A DNA stretch of 64,000 nucleotides from an uncultured Lachnospiraceae bacterium (GCA_949840805.1 CATKXR010000007.1:62001-126000), one strand, 5' to 3'. Positions 41,008-49,543 are shown, numbered from the stretch's first letter. Numbers and translations: made by a program. Notes: a model not told the origin generated them from the sequence alone.

Positions 41008-42072
41008 ATGGACTGGGAGAAACTGATACAGACAAAGAAGTATGATTTTCTGCGGGCCAATCCCCGGCTGGGAGAGAGGATCATGCTGCTGGGGCTGGGG
41101 GGAAGCCATGCTTACGGGACGAGCCAGGAGGGGAGTGACATTGACCTCCGGGGTGTCACCCTGCAGATGCCTTCTGACCTGATCGGCATGACCCGGTTTG
41201 AGCAGTATGAGGACGGCGGGACGGATACGGTGATTTACGGGTTTAACAAGATCATCCGGCTTTTGCTGGAATGCAATCCCAACATCTGTGAGATCCTGGG
41301 TCTGGATGAGGATCAATATCTGATCCGGTCTAAGTGGGGGCAGGAACTGATTGACAACCGGGGGCTTTTTCTCTCCAAGCGGGCGATCAAATCTTTTGGA
41401 GGATATGCGGATGCCCAGCTCCGCCGCCTGCAGAATGCCCTGGCGAGAGATTCCATGGCCCAGAGCGAGCGGGAGGGACATATTTTAAAGTCGGTCAGGA
41501 ACGCGCTGGAGGATTTCAACCGCCGGTATCGCACCTTTGAGAAGGGAAGCATCCGTCTCTATATTGATAAGGCGGAGAATCCTGAGCTGGATACGGAGAT
41601 TTTTGTGGATGCCTGTTACCAACATATGCCTCTGAGAGATTACAATGGAATGACGGGGGCCATGCGGTCGGTGCTCCATGATTATGAAAAGCTGGGAAAG
41701 CGGAACAGGAAGAAGGATGACGTCCATCTGAACAAGCATGCCATGCATCTGATCCGGCTGTTTATGATGGCGGTGGATATTCTGGAGCAGGGGGAGATCC
41801 GCACCCACCGCAGGGAAGATTTGGATCTGCTGATGCAGATACGGCAGGGAAAATTCCGGCAGGCAAACGGCGCTTTCTCGCCGGAATTTTATGAGATACT
41901 GGATGATTATGAGCGGAAGCTGGAGGAGGCCGCCGCTGCCACCCGTCTCCCGGACAATCCGGATATGGAGAAGGTGGAGGCATATGTGGAGCGGGTGAAC
42001 CGGTATGTGGTGACGGGGGAAGCCTTAGTGCAACACTGTACCAGGGAAAGGAACAAAGAAAAGCGTGAATGA
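41008..42072 (+). CDS. Nucleotidyltransferase of the COG3541 / RlaP-like DNA polymerase beta superfamily (first)
   Basis: A 354-residue protein. The nucleotidyltransferase signature GGSHAYGTSQEGSDIDLRG (residues 31-49) gives the GS motif and the metal-binding Asp pair D44/D46. A helical region of about 250 residues follows. COG3541/RlaP-like proteins are predicted to add or handle nucleotides at RNA ends and occur in RNA-repair operons. Here it is next to a second homologue (overlap 8 nt) and KptA. ATG 41008 uses a GGAGG site inside the YccF gene end. Activity has not been shown for this family member. Confidence 0.8.
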   Translation: MDWEKLIQTKKYDFLRANPRLGERIMLLGLGGSHAYGTSQEGSDIDLRGVTLQMPSDLIGMTRFEQYEDGGTDTVIYGFNKIIRLLLECNPNICEILGLDEDQYLIRSKWGQELIDNRGLFLSKRAIKSFGGYADAQLRRLQNALARDSMAQSEREGHILKSVRNALEDFNRRYRTFEKGSIRLYIDKAENPELDTEIFVDACYQHMPLRDYNGMTGAMRSVLHDYEKLGKRNRKKDDVHLNKHAMHLIRLFMMAVDILEQGEIRTHRREDLDLLMQIRQGKFRQANGAFSPEFYEILDDYERKLEEAAAATRLPDNPDMEKVEAYVERVNRYVVTGEALVQHCTRERNKEKRE

Positions 42073-42838
42073 GATCAAACGGATCATCAATGAAAAATTA
42101 AAGGAGATCGAAAGGCGGGAGAATGTCCATATTCTTCATGCCGTGGAGTCGGGAAGCCGGGCGTGGGGATTTGCCTCGCCGGACAGTGACTATGACGTGC
42201 GGTTTATCTATGTGAGGCCGATGGAGGATTACCTGCGGCTGGATGAGGCCCGGGATGTGATCGAGTGGCAGCTTGATGAGGTGCTGGATATCAATGGATG
42301 GGATCTGAAAAAGGCCATGAGGCAGTTTGCCAGGGGAAACGCCACGCTTTTTGAGTGGAGCGGCTCTCCGGAAATTTATCTCACCACGGATGCGTGGGGA
42401 CAGGTGAAAGAGGCGTCCACGGCGTATTTTTCGGAGAAATCGGCGGTGGGCCACTATTATGGCATGGCTGCCAATACATACCGGGATTATCTCTGCGGCG
42501 GGACGGTCAGCTACAAAAAGTATTTTTATGCATTGCGGCCGTTGTTTGCAGCCATGTATATCGAGCAGTTCCATCATGTGCCGCCGGTCCGTTTTGCGGA
42601 TTTGACGGGGATTGAGGTGGGAGAGGAGCTGAGAGAGGCTGTTGCCGAGCTGCTGGACAGGAAGAAATACACGGGAGAGAGGGAGCTAAAGCCCCACATG
42701 CCCGTGATCCGCCGGTTTATTGAGGAGGAGCTGGAGAGGCAAAAGCAGATCGTGGACCGGCTGCCGGACGACCATAATAAGGACTGGACTGCGCTGAATG
42801 TTTGTTTTCGGAGGGTGATTGGATATGGGGAAAAATAA
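42065..42838 (+). CDS. Nucleotidyltransferase of the COG3541 / RlaP-like superfamily (second)
   Basis: A 257-residue protein starting at a GTG that overlaps the previous gene by 8 nt. The signature ESGSRAWGFASPDSDYDVRF (residues 28-47) is the classic COG3541 motif, with D42 and D44 as metal ligands. It lacks the long C-terminal part of its upstream relative. The two are only distantly similar, so this is an old pairing rather than a recent duplication. It overlaps the KptA gene by 14 nt, so all three are translationally coupled. It is probably an RNA-end or tRNA-end nucleotidyltransferase, by inference. Confidence 0.82.
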   Translation: MNEIKRIINEKLKEIERRENVHILHAVESGSRAWGFASPDSDYDVRFIYVRPMEDYLRLDEARDVIEWQLDEVLDINGWDLKKAMRQFARGNATLFEWSGSPEIYLTTDAWGQVKEASTAYFSEKSAVGHYYGMAANTYRDYLCGGTVSYKKYFYALRPLFAAMYIEQFHHVPPVRFADLTGIEVGEELREAVAELLDRKKYTGERELKPHMPVIRRFIEEELERQKQIVDRLPDDHNKDWTALNVCFRRVIGYGEK

Positions 42839-43373
42839 TAAAGACCTGGATCGCGCAAGCAAATACATCAGCCTGATTCTGCGCCACCATCCGGAGGCAA
42901 TCGGAATCACTCTGGATGAGCATGGATGGGCGGATGTGGAACAATTGGTCCGGGGAGTGCAAAAGACAAGGCCGTTTGACCGGGAAATGCTGGAAGAGAT
43001 TGTGCGGACAGATGAAAAGCAGCGTTATTCCTTTAATCAGGATAAAACAAGGATCCGCGCAAACCAGGGGCATTCCGTCCCTGTGGATGTGGAGCTGCCG
43101 GCTGCAGAGCCGCCGGAATATCTGTATCATGGAACCGGGCGGAAATATGTGGAATCCATTGACCGGACGGGCCTGGTGCCAAAGGGAAGACTGTATGTCC
43201 ATCTTTCCGGAGATGTGGATACGGCAGCCAAGGTGGGGAGCCGTCACGGACAGCCGGTGGTTTACCGGGTCGGCAGCGGCCGGATGAAAAGGGACGGGCA
43301 TGTGTTTTACCGGTCGGTGAACGGAGTATGGCTGGTAAAGGCTGTGCCGGTGGAGTATCTGGAGAAACAATGA
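42825..43373 (+). CDS. kptA: RNA 2'-phosphotransferase (Tpt1/KptA family)
   Basis: A 182-residue enzyme of normal length. The family motifs are SLILRHHPE, LDEHGWADV, KQRYSF, IRANQGHS, LYHGT (H102) and the VHLSGDVDTAAKVG loop. Tpt1/KptA removes an internal 2'-phosphate left at a repaired RNA junction by transferring it to NAD+. Bacteria have no classical tRNA splicing, so the enzyme is usually linked to RNA repair or ADP-ribosylation chemistry. Its coupling to two nucleotidyltransferases supports an RNA-end healing role. I chose ATG 42825 after GAGGGTG rather than the TTG six bases earlier. Confidence 0.92.
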   Translation: MGKNNKDLDRASKYISLILRHHPEAIGITLDEHGWADVEQLVRGVQKTRPFDREMLEEIVRTDEKQRYSFNQDKTRIRANQGHSVPVDVELPAAEPPEYLYHGTGRKYVESIDRTGLVPKGRLYVHLSGDVDTAAKVGSRHGQPVVYRVGSGRMKRDGHVFYRSVNGVWLVKAVPVEYLEKQ

Positions 43374-43492
43374 CGGAAGTGTTACAGTAAAGATTATTTT
43401 TTCCGGGAAAAAGAACATGCCAGAGAGCCGGAAGCGGAGGGAAGATTGACCGGAGAGGCAAAAATACGGAGAGGAAAGCAGAGGTAAATACT

Positions 43493-44413
43493 ATGACAAA
43501 TAGAAAGGCTTCTCCAATGATTCGGGTGACAAGAGACCATGTGATTTACGCATTCAGCAAGACTGATGAACCGGCGGCATTTGCGGAGCCGGGGGAGTGC
43601 GTGGAGCTGGAGACTTATGACTGCTATCAGGGAGTGATGTTAAAGGAGGGGAGTACCTTCCGGGATTTTGACCGCCGCTTCGGCAATCCGGCTACGGGGC
43701 CGGTGTTCGTCCGTTCGGCCATGCCGGGAGATACCCTGAAAATTCAGATTCAGAAGCTGGAGCTGGGGCCGGTGGGCATACTGGATATCGGAGGAAACAG
43801 CGGAGCCTTAAAGGAGGCATTTGCCGGGCGGGAGCCGGTGATTAAGCGGCTTTCTGTGAAAGACGGAATGATTGATTATGAGGGGATTTTTGTGCCGGCA
43901 AAGCCTATGATTGGCGTGATCGGCGTGGCTCCGGCGGGAGAGCCGGTGGGAACTTTGACGCCTATGGATCACGGCGGCAATATGGACTGCACGAGGATTG
44001 AGGAGGGAGCTACCTTGTATCTGCCGGTCAGCGTGGAGGGAGCGCTGCTTTCCGTCGGTGATTTTCACGCCGTCATGGGTGAGGGCGAGGTGGCCAACTG
44101 CGGCGTGGAGATCGAGGGGCGCGCGGTGCTGAAGGTGGATGTACTGAAAAAGACCGGCATTACTTACCCCATGCTGGAGAATCCGGATCAATGGATCACC
44201 ATTGCCTATGGAGATACCCTGGATGAAGCGTCTCACAAGGCAGTAATGCAGATGTTTTCGTTTTTGTGCCGGAAAAAGGGACTGAGTGAGGTGGATGCAG
44301 GGATGCTGATGGATATGGCGGGCGATCTGATGGTATGCCAGATTGTCAATCCCAAAAAGACGGTGCGGATGGAGGTGCCGAAGTGGCTGGTGGAGAAGCT
44401 GAGAAGAGTGTAA
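43493..44413 (+). CDS. Acetamidase/formamidase family protein
   Basis: A 306-residue protein of the FmdA/AmdA family, which hydrolyses small amides such as formamide or acetamide to the acid and ammonia. Characteristic segments are ECVELETYDCYQG, NPATGPVFV, AMPGDTLKI, MIGVIGVAPA, DHGGNMDC and LSVGDFHAVMGEGEV. These hold the zinc ligands and catalytic acid. No signal peptide is visible, so it should be cytosolic. It starts 119 nt after kptA with its own AGAGG site, so it may be a separate unit. The substrate is inferred from the family only. Confidence 0.92.
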   Translation: MTNRKASPMIRVTRDHVIYAFSKTDEPAAFAEPGECVELETYDCYQGVMLKEGSTFRDFDRRFGNPATGPVFVRSAMPGDTLKIQIQKLELGPVGILDIGGNSGALKEAFAGREPVIKRLSVKDGMIDYEGIFVPAKPMIGVIGVAPAGEPVGTLTPMDHGGNMDCTRIEEGATLYLPVSVEGALLSVGDFHAVMGEGEVANCGVEIEGRAVLKVDVLKKTGITYPMLENPDQWITIAYGDTLDEASHKAVMQMFSFLCRKKGLSEVDAGMLMDMAGDLMVCQIVNPKKTVRMEVPKWLVEKLRRV

Positions 44414-44430
44414 AAAAGAAGAATTTTCTG

Positions 44431-44940
44431 ATGGCTTTTTTGGCTTTTTTTCTGATTTTCGGGATGTGGTACTACAGAAGATATCAATATATGCGTTTAG
44501 ACGTATTGGAATTTCGTCTGTCAGGCATCCGTTTAGAATTGCCATGCACAATCGCCGATATTGAGATGTGCGGCTACCATGTAAATGATTTTACTGGCGA
44601 GTGTGATAAGAATGAGATTGGATTAGGAACCATTCATATCACGCAGGATGAGAAAGGCAGGGTGTGCGAAATTTATACGGATGATATTTTTTGTGATTTG
44701 GAAATCTATGGTAATATTGACATAGGATTTGCACGGAATCAGGGAAGAAAGAAAACAAGAGGGTTTGTCGATGCGATAGAACGTATTGAAAAGTTATATG
44801 GGGAACCGGAAGAGGAAGACGACAAGTCCAGGACATACATAAAGTACAAGAGCGAAAACGAATATGCATACATTACAATAGACGGATCGTTCTATATTTC
44901 CCGACTCGGAATTGTTGCCGGTAAATCATCCTCCCAATGA
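44431..44940 (+). CDS. Hypothetical membrane-anchored protein
   Basis: A 169-residue protein that I do not recognise. It has an N-terminal membrane anchor (MAFLAFFLIFGMWYY) followed by a soluble, acidic domain with LPCTIADIEMCGYHVNDF and GFVDAIERIEKLYGEPEE, reminiscent of small secreted or extracytoplasmic proteins of gut Clostridia. The start at 44431 has only a weak AAGAAG site; the frame continues upstream inside the acetamidase gene, which I regard as overlap. It is lower in GC than its neighbour. It is followed by repeat copy C. Confidence 0.55.
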   Translation: MAFLAFFLIFGMWYYRRYQYMRLDVLEFRLSGIRLELPCTIADIEMCGYHVNDFTGECDKNEIGLGTIHITQDEKGRVCEIYTDDIFCDLEIYGNIDIGFARNQGRKKTRGFVDAIERIEKLYGEPEEEDDKSRTYIKYKSENEYAYITIDGSFYISRLGIVAGKSSSQ

Positions 44941-45113
44941 CAGAGGGAGAAGCAGGCCGGGCATCACAGATATCGGGCGATTTATTCACCGGAATTCATG
45001 CAATGTTGTATTCGGAGCGGATGCTGCTGTCGGTCAGAATGGAAAATTTGTGGCCGGAAGATCATTGAAAGGCAGGCGGAGCGTGTATTGGGTAACGCTC
45101 CGCTTTCTCTTTC

Positions 45114-45206
45114 TATAACCCATGAGCCAAATGATTTGCCAAAATATTCTCATTATTTCAGGAAAAACAGTCAGTTGTTTGGTTGATAAGTATGCTCGTG
45201 GGTATA
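45114..45206 (+). repeat. 93-bp palindromic repeat, copy C (diverged)
   Basis: Ends TATAACCCATGAGCC and GCTCGTGGGTATA match the family and GCCAAATGAT is kept, but the middle has diverged (AAAACAGTCAGTTGTTTGG). It lies between convergent genes. Confidence 0.75.
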
Positions 45207-45221
45207 TTTTATGGTTAAAAA

Positions 45222-45953
45222 TCACAGGCGGCCGTCCTTCTCAAGCTTGATGGATTGCTGTAAATATCCCAGGCAGTCTGCGGCCAGACGCCGGTAGGAA
45301 TACCCGCCTGCCAAAAAGACATCCTTCATGGAAAGCCACACAACCGTCATGGTGGCTTCCATCAGCAGAATGCGCAGCAGCCTTTCCAGTGGATGGGATT
45401 TCAGCTTATATAAGGTATGGGACTGAAAAACAATGTGCGGCAATTCATCCTTGAGCATTTGCCGGCAGATGCTTTTTAAGGCAGGGGAGGGAACACATGC
45501 GGCCAGCGCCCGGTAGTAGGATAAGGCGATCATCTCAGCAGTCACCAGGACAATAATTTCTGATCTCAGCCCACCCGTTTTCCGCAGGAAACGGAACACA
45601 TCATCCAGAAAAGAGTGAGGGCGGGCGGGGATCTGATGATAGTTCATAAATTTTTTAAGATACGCGGAATGCCAGTTTTCCTCCCGGATAAACCATTTCA
45701 TAGCTTCCGGATATTCCGGCGCATGATTGCGGCCGGCGTAACGCCTCGCACAGTGAAGAAGGAACCGTCCTTCGGAGGCTTCACCTTTCTGGAAGCTTTG
45801 GATGGAAGGAGAGATCAGCTTTTTTTCCTGCGGGGTCAGTTCTGGTTCTTCAGTAAAATCAATCTGCAGGCGGTGATTGTTGTTGGATTCAAAATGGGCC
45901 GCCCAGTTGAACCGGGATAAATCTCTCATAGGGAGAGTGGACAGTAATATCAT
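45222..45953 (-). CDS. Ferritin-like (diiron) domain protein
   Basis: A 243-residue helical protein. Two ExxH motifs (REENWHSAY and KDELPHIVF) and further acidic helix positions (GEASEGRFLLH, TAEMIALSYY) are what a four-helix ferritin-like diiron centre needs. I cannot name a subfamily. The cofactor and reaction are therefore predictions. ATG 45953 has AGAGGT upstream on its strand. It stands alone, convergent with the repeat C region. Confidence 0.6.
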   Translation of the reverse strand: MILLSTLPMRDLSRFNWAAHFESNNNHRLQIDFTEEPELTPQEKKLISPSIQSFQKGEASEGRFLLHCARRYAGRNHAPEYPEAMKWFIREENWHSAYLKKFMNYHQIPARPHSFLDDVFRFLRKTGGLRSEIIVLVTAEMIALSYYRALAACVPSPALKSICRQMLKDELPHIVFQSHTLYKLKSHPLERLLRILLMEATMTVVWLSMKDVFLAGGYSYRRLAADCLGYLQQSIKLEKDGRL

Positions 45954-46216
45954 GACAAAATACCTCTTTGTAAATATGTATAGGTTGTATCCTTCATTTC
46001 AGGCTTCTTTTTTCCTGTTTTTGTTGGTTTTAATGTTATGTATTGCCATGCAGGCATACCAAGCATGGCCTTTTGTCTTTGGTATCATATAATAAAATTC
46101 AGGAAACGTCAATATGAAGCCGTGACAATAGCGTGTTGCAAATGGATTTCAGGAATGTTATAATGATAGTATCACAGTTTTTGATTTTTGTTTTACAGGA
46201 AATTAAGGAGAAAAGA

Positions 46217-47095
46217 ATGCAAAATGTAAAACAGGATTATAAAAATACAGTATTTTGTGATCTGTTTTCGGAAAAGAAAAATGCTTTATCTCTATATAAT
46301 GCACTGAATAAAACCGACTACACCAATGCGGAGGATCTGGAAATCGTGACGCTGTCCGATGTGATCTACATGCATCAAAAAAATGATGTGTCGATTTTGT
46401 TCCAGAACGAGATAACGCTCTGGGAGCACCAGAGTACGTTAAATTACAACATGCCGCTGCGAGGCCTGATCTATTACGCCCACAATATAGACGGTGTTTT
46501 GCAGGCCCACGGGATAAACCTGTATGGAAAGAAGCAGGTGAAAATCCCTGCGCCGGATTATTATGTATTGTATAACGGGAAAGAAGCAAGCCCGGAGAGA
46601 GAGGAACTGAGGCTGTCGGATTCCTTCCTGACCCCGAAGGAGGGGTATGAATGGACGGCCCATATGGTGAATATCAATGTGGGGCATAACCCGGAAATAC
46701 TGGAGAGATGCCTGCCATTAAAGGGATATGCGGCATTGGTGGGATATGTACGGGAGTATCAGGGACAGAAGTGCAGCCTGCCGGAGGCAGTAGACAGGGC
46801 GACGAAGCGGTGTATAGAGGAAGGCTATCTGAGGGAATATCTGCTGAAAAAGAGAGCGGAGGTGAATATGATGCTGCTTACGGAATTTAATGAAGAGGCT
46901 TTCGTGAAAACAATCAGGGAGGAAGGCCGTGAGGAGGGCCGGAAAGAGGGCCGTGAGGAAGGCCGTTACCTATCCTTGCAGCGCCTGATGCAAAAGGCTG
47001 TCATGCCTTTGGCAGAAGCGATGGATGCGCTTGGGTTTTCCAAGGAAGAAAGAACCGGATATGAGACGTGGGTAAGGATTAATAAAAGCATCTGA
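46217..47095 (+). CDS. Rpn family recombination-promoting nuclease / putative transposase, copy 1
   Basis: A 292-residue PD-(D/E)XK-type protein of the Rpn/transposase_31 superfamily. The N-terminal half carries DVIYMHQKNDVSILFQNEI and LWEHQST, the likely D...ExQ active site. The C-terminal part has the charged repeat EEGREEGRKEGREEGR typical of Rpn proteins, followed by a short helical tail. Rpn proteins promote RecA-independent recombination and some act in phage defence with an internal start producing an antitoxin. ATG 46217 follows AAGGAG. A nearly identical copy lies directly downstream. Confidence 0.82.
   Translation: MQNVKQDYKNTVFCDLFSEKKNALSLYNALNKTDYTNAEDLEIVTLSDVIYMHQKNDVSILFQNEITLWEHQSTLNYNMPLRGLIYYAHNIDGVLQAHGINLYGKKQVKIPAPDYYVLYNGKEASPEREELRLSDSFLTPKEGYEWTAHMVNINVGHNPEILERCLPLKGYAALVGYVREYQGQKCSLPEAVDRATKRCIEEGYLREYLLKKRAEVNMMLLTEFNEEAFVKTIREEGREEGRKEGREEGRYLSLQRLMQKAVMPLAEAMDALGFSKEERTGYETWVRINKSI
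46868..47095 (+). CDS. Candidate internal C-terminal product of Rpn copy 1
   Basis: Within the Rpn frame, GGAGG (46858-46862) is placed 5 nt ahead of an ATG (46868), an ideal ribosome binding site inside a coding region. Translation would give a 75-residue protein starting MMLLTEFNEEAF and containing the GREEG repeat and tail. Internally started Rpn C-terminal products are known to inhibit the full-length toxin in E. coli; here this is an inference. Confidence 0.5.
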   Translation: MMLLTEFNEEAFVKTIREEGREEGRKEGREEGRYLSLQRLMQKAVMPLAEAMDALGFSKEERTGYETWVRINKSI

Positions 47096-47147
47096 GGATA
47101 AAACGTTGGTTTAAGATTCAGATCTTACAGGAAATAAGGAGAAAAGA

Positions 47148-48002
47148 ATGCAAAATGTAAAACAGGATTATAAAAATACGGTATTTTGTGATCTGTTTTC
47201 AGAAAAGAAAAATGCCTTATCTCTATATAACGCGCTGAATAAAACTGACTACACCAATGAGGAGGATCTGGAAATCGTGACGCTGTCCGATGTGATCTAC
47301 ATGCATCAAAAAAATGATGTGTCGATTTTGTTCCAGAACGAGATAACGCTCTGGGAGCACCAGAGTACGTTAAATTACAACATGCCGCTGCGAGGCCTGA
47401 TCTATTACGCCCACAATATAGACGGTGTTTTGCAGGCCCACGGGATAAACCTGTATGGAAAGAAGCAGGTGAAAATCCCTGCGCCGGATTATTATGTATT
47501 GTATAACGGGAAAGAAGCAAGCCCGGAGAGAGAGGAACTGAGGCTGTCGGATTCCTTCCTGACCCCGAAGGAGGGGTATGAATGGACGGCCCATATGGTG
47601 AATATCAATGTGGGGCATAACCCGGAAATACTGGAGAGATGCCTGCCATTAAAGGGATATGCGGCATTGGTGGGATATGTACGGGAGTATCAGGGACAGA
47701 AGTGCAGCCTGCCGGAGGCAGTAGACAGGGCGACGAAGCGGTGTATAGAGGAAGGCTATCTGAGGGAATATCTGCTGAAAAAGAGAGCGGAGGTGAATAT
47801 GATGCTGCTTACGGAATTTAATGAAGAGGCTTTCGTGAAGACAATCAGGGAGGAGGGCCGGGAAGAAGGCCGTTACCTATCCCTGCAGAGCTTGATGCAA
47901 AAGGCTGTCATGCCTTTGGCGGAAGCGATGGATGCGCTTGGATTTTCCAAGGAAGAAAGAACCGGATATGAGACATGGGTAAGGGTCAATAAAACCATCT
48001 GA
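47148..48002 (+). CDS. Rpn family recombination-promoting nuclease / putative transposase, copy 2
   Basis: A 284-residue duplicate of the upstream gene. The catalytic half is the same in sequence except for one residue near position 42. Its charged repeat is shorter by 8 residues (EEGREEGR only), so the two differ mainly in repeat number. The last residues also differ slightly (RVNKTI against RINKSI). The leader with AAGGAG is copied as well, so each gene can be expressed alone. Roles as in copy 1; the pair may serve as donors for gene conversion. Confidence 0.82.
   Translation: MQNVKQDYKNTVFCDLFSEKKNALSLYNALNKTDYTNEEDLEIVTLSDVIYMHQKNDVSILFQNEITLWEHQSTLNYNMPLRGLIYYAHNIDGVLQAHGINLYGKKQVKIPAPDYYVLYNGKEASPEREELRLSDSFLTPKEGYEWTAHMVNINVGHNPEILERCLPLKGYAALVGYVREYQGQKCSLPEAVDRATKRCIEEGYLREYLLKKRAEVNMMLLTEFNEEAFVKTIREEGREEGRYLSLQSLMQKAVMPLAEAMDALGFSKEERTGYETWVRVNKTI
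47799..48002 (+). CDS. Candidate internal C-terminal product of Rpn copy 2
   Basis: The same GGAGG (47789-47793) with 5-nt spacing precedes ATG 47799 in the second copy, giving a 67-residue product. Its conservation proves little because the copies are nearly identical there. Confidence 0.45.
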   Translation: MMLLTEFNEEAFVKTIREEGREEGRYLSLQSLMQKAVMPLAEAMDALGFSKEERTGYETWVRVNKTI

Positions 48003-48061
48003 GGATAAGGCTTTGGTTTATGACGGCAAAGTTATAAAAAACTATTCAAGAGGAGAGCAGA

Positions 48062-48826
48062 ATGGCAACAATATTTCATCGCTTTTGTAAGGATAAAAGC
48101 GCGTTTATCAATCCCTGTGACACTACAAAGGAGATTATTGGATTTCCAGAGGTTTGTATCACGACATTTTCAGAAAGCATTATAAAAGACTTTATTGAAA
48201 AGAATAAGGCAGAAATCATTGCAAATTTATATTCCGCAAATGGAATTATACCGGTTTATGAAATCGAATATGCGGGTAAGAAAATGGGATTGTTTTTATC
48301 GAGAGTAGGAGGGCCGGCCTGTGTGGCCGGTTTGGAAGAAATCATTGCCATGGGAGCAAAAAAGATTATACAATTTGGCTGCTGCGGCATCCTGAATGAA
48401 TCCTCTGCAGGGGGCAGAATCATAATTCCATCGGCGGCTGTCCGGGATGAAGGTACAAGCTATCATTATGTTCCGGCAAGCGAGGAGATAACGGCGGAGG
48501 AATCCTCGATTGACATTACCACACAATGCATGGAGAAGCTCGGGATCCCCTATGTGGTGGGGAAAATCTGGACGACCGATGCCATCTACCGGGAGACAAA
48601 GACAGTTATCGAGGAACGAAAAAAACAAGGCTGCCTTGCCGTTGAAATGGAGTGTGCATCCTCTTTAGCGGTTGCCAGATTCAGAAATATACCATTTCTT
48701 TCGTTTTTCTATGGAGCAGATAATCTGGATGATGATACATGGGATTCAAGGGATCTGACTGACTATGGAAAGAGCTGCGGCAATCGGTATATGATGATTG
48801 CTTTGGAATGTGGGGCGGCCTGCTGA
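48062..48826 (+). CDS. Nucleoside phosphorylase family protein
   Basis: A 254-residue member of the PNP/UDP phosphorylase (or MTA/SAH nucleosidase) superfamily. Visible features are the phosphate/ribose region RVGGPACVAGLEEIIAMGAKKIIQFGCCG, given as RVGGPACVAGLEEI and GAKKIIQFGCCG. The AVEMECASSLAVARF loop with the catalytic Glu pair and TTDAIYRET also fit. It should split a purine or pyrimidine nucleoside. It lies 60 nt after the Rpn pair with its own AGAGGAG site. Whether it is a metabolic enzyme or acts with the nearby defence genes is not known. Confidence 0.85.
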   Translation: MATIFHRFCKDKSAFINPCDTTKEIIGFPEVCITTFSESIIKDFIEKNKAEIIANLYSANGIIPVYEIEYAGKKMGLFLSRVGGPACVAGLEEIIAMGAKKIIQFGCCGILNESSAGGRIIIPSAAVRDEGTSYHYVPASEEITAEESSIDITTQCMEKLGIPYVVGKIWTTDAIYRETKTVIEERKKQGCLAVEMECASSLAVARFRNIPFLSFFYGADNLDDDTWDSRDLTDYGKSCGNRYMMIALECGAAC

Positions 48827-48835
48827 GAGTGAAAA

Positions 48836-49090
48836 ATGCAAGATGTTGTGCAGGATTATCATGGACAAAATGAGATGATTTTTAATTATTGGAACGGAAA
48901 GAGAATGACGAGAGAATGGCCGGATAAGTTCAGGCGGAAGCTGACAGATAATAAATCAGCATCCGCCTGTCCTGGTTCCGAGGAAAAACTCAGAACTCTC
49001 TCATCAGAAGACTGTACGGATCATTGCGCCTGCCGGATAATCAGGCAGGAATTTGAAAGAATATGGGATGCGGCCGGTCTGTTTTCTTGA
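48836..49090 (+). CDS. Hypothetical small protein
   Basis: An 84-residue frame that I do not recognise. It begins MQDVVQDYHGQNEM and has a Cys-rich middle (CPGSEE, CTDHCAC). It follows the nucleoside phosphorylase by 9 nt with only a weak site. It could be a real small gene or a remnant; no domain is visible. Confidence 0.35.
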   Translation: MQDVVQDYHGQNEMIFNYWNGKRMTREWPDKFRRKLTDNKSASACPGSEEKLRTLSSEDCTDHCACRIIRQEFERIWDAAGLFS

Positions 49091-49132
49091 CCGGATTGAA
49101 CAATAACACAAGGTTTGTGAGGAGGTTTTTGA

Positions 49133-49543
49133 ATGAGCGAAAAGATAACATTCAGTCCCGGCTCTTTTTTTCACGGGACAAAGGCGGATTTGAAGACAGG
49201 TGATTGCCTGACAACAGGTTTTTTGTCCAATTACGGGGACAGGACGGCAAAGTATGTTTATTTTGCGGGAACGTTGGATGCAGCAGTCTGGGGTGCAGAA
49301 TTGGCGGCCGGAGACGGCAGACAGAGGATTTATGTGGTAGAGCCTACGGGAGAATTTGAAGACGATCCCAACGTCACAGACAAGAAGTTTCCCGGCAATC
49401 CCACAAAGTCTTATCGTACCAGAGAACCTTTAAGGATTGTCGGAGAAGTGACAGGCTGGAGCGGACATTCGCCGGAGGTGCTGCAGAATATGAAGGAGAA
49501 CCTGGAACGGCTGAAGAAGATGGGAATTGAGACAATCGAATGA
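49133..49543 (+). CDS. arr: NAD(+)--rifampin ADP-ribosyltransferase (Arr)
   Basis: A 136-residue Arr protein, full length. Hallmarks are FFHGTKADLKTGD, YVYFAGTLDAAVWGAELAAGDG, IYVVEPTGEFEDDPNVTDKK, FPGNPTKSYRTREPLRIVGE and the C-terminal GEVTGWS helix. Arr inactivates rifamycins by transferring ADP-ribose from NAD+ to a hydroxyl of the drug. ATG 49133 follows GAGGAGG. It has its own spacing from the neighbours and lies between Rpn/nucleosidase genes and an AIPR gene, a typical accessory-island position. Rifamycin resistance is the expected outcome; some Arr proteins may have other natural targets. Confidence 0.93.
   Translation: MSEKITFSPGSFFHGTKADLKTGDCLTTGFLSNYGDRTAKYVYFAGTLDAAVWGAELAAGDGRQRIYVVEPTGEFEDDPNVTDKKFPGNPTKSYRTREPLRIVGEVTGWSGHSPEVLQNMKENLERLKKMGIETIE

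Larger units (their letters stand above)
46195..48020 (+). repeat. Tandem duplication of an Rpn gene (about 930 bp units)
   Basis: Two units with start codons 931 bp apart (46217 and 47148) share their leader ACAGGAAAT...AAGGAG, the coding region and the trailer ATCTGAGGATAA. The middle roughly 575 bp (from about 46333 to 46908) appears identical between copies, while changes cluster at the ends and in the GREEG repeat. Confidence 0.9.
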
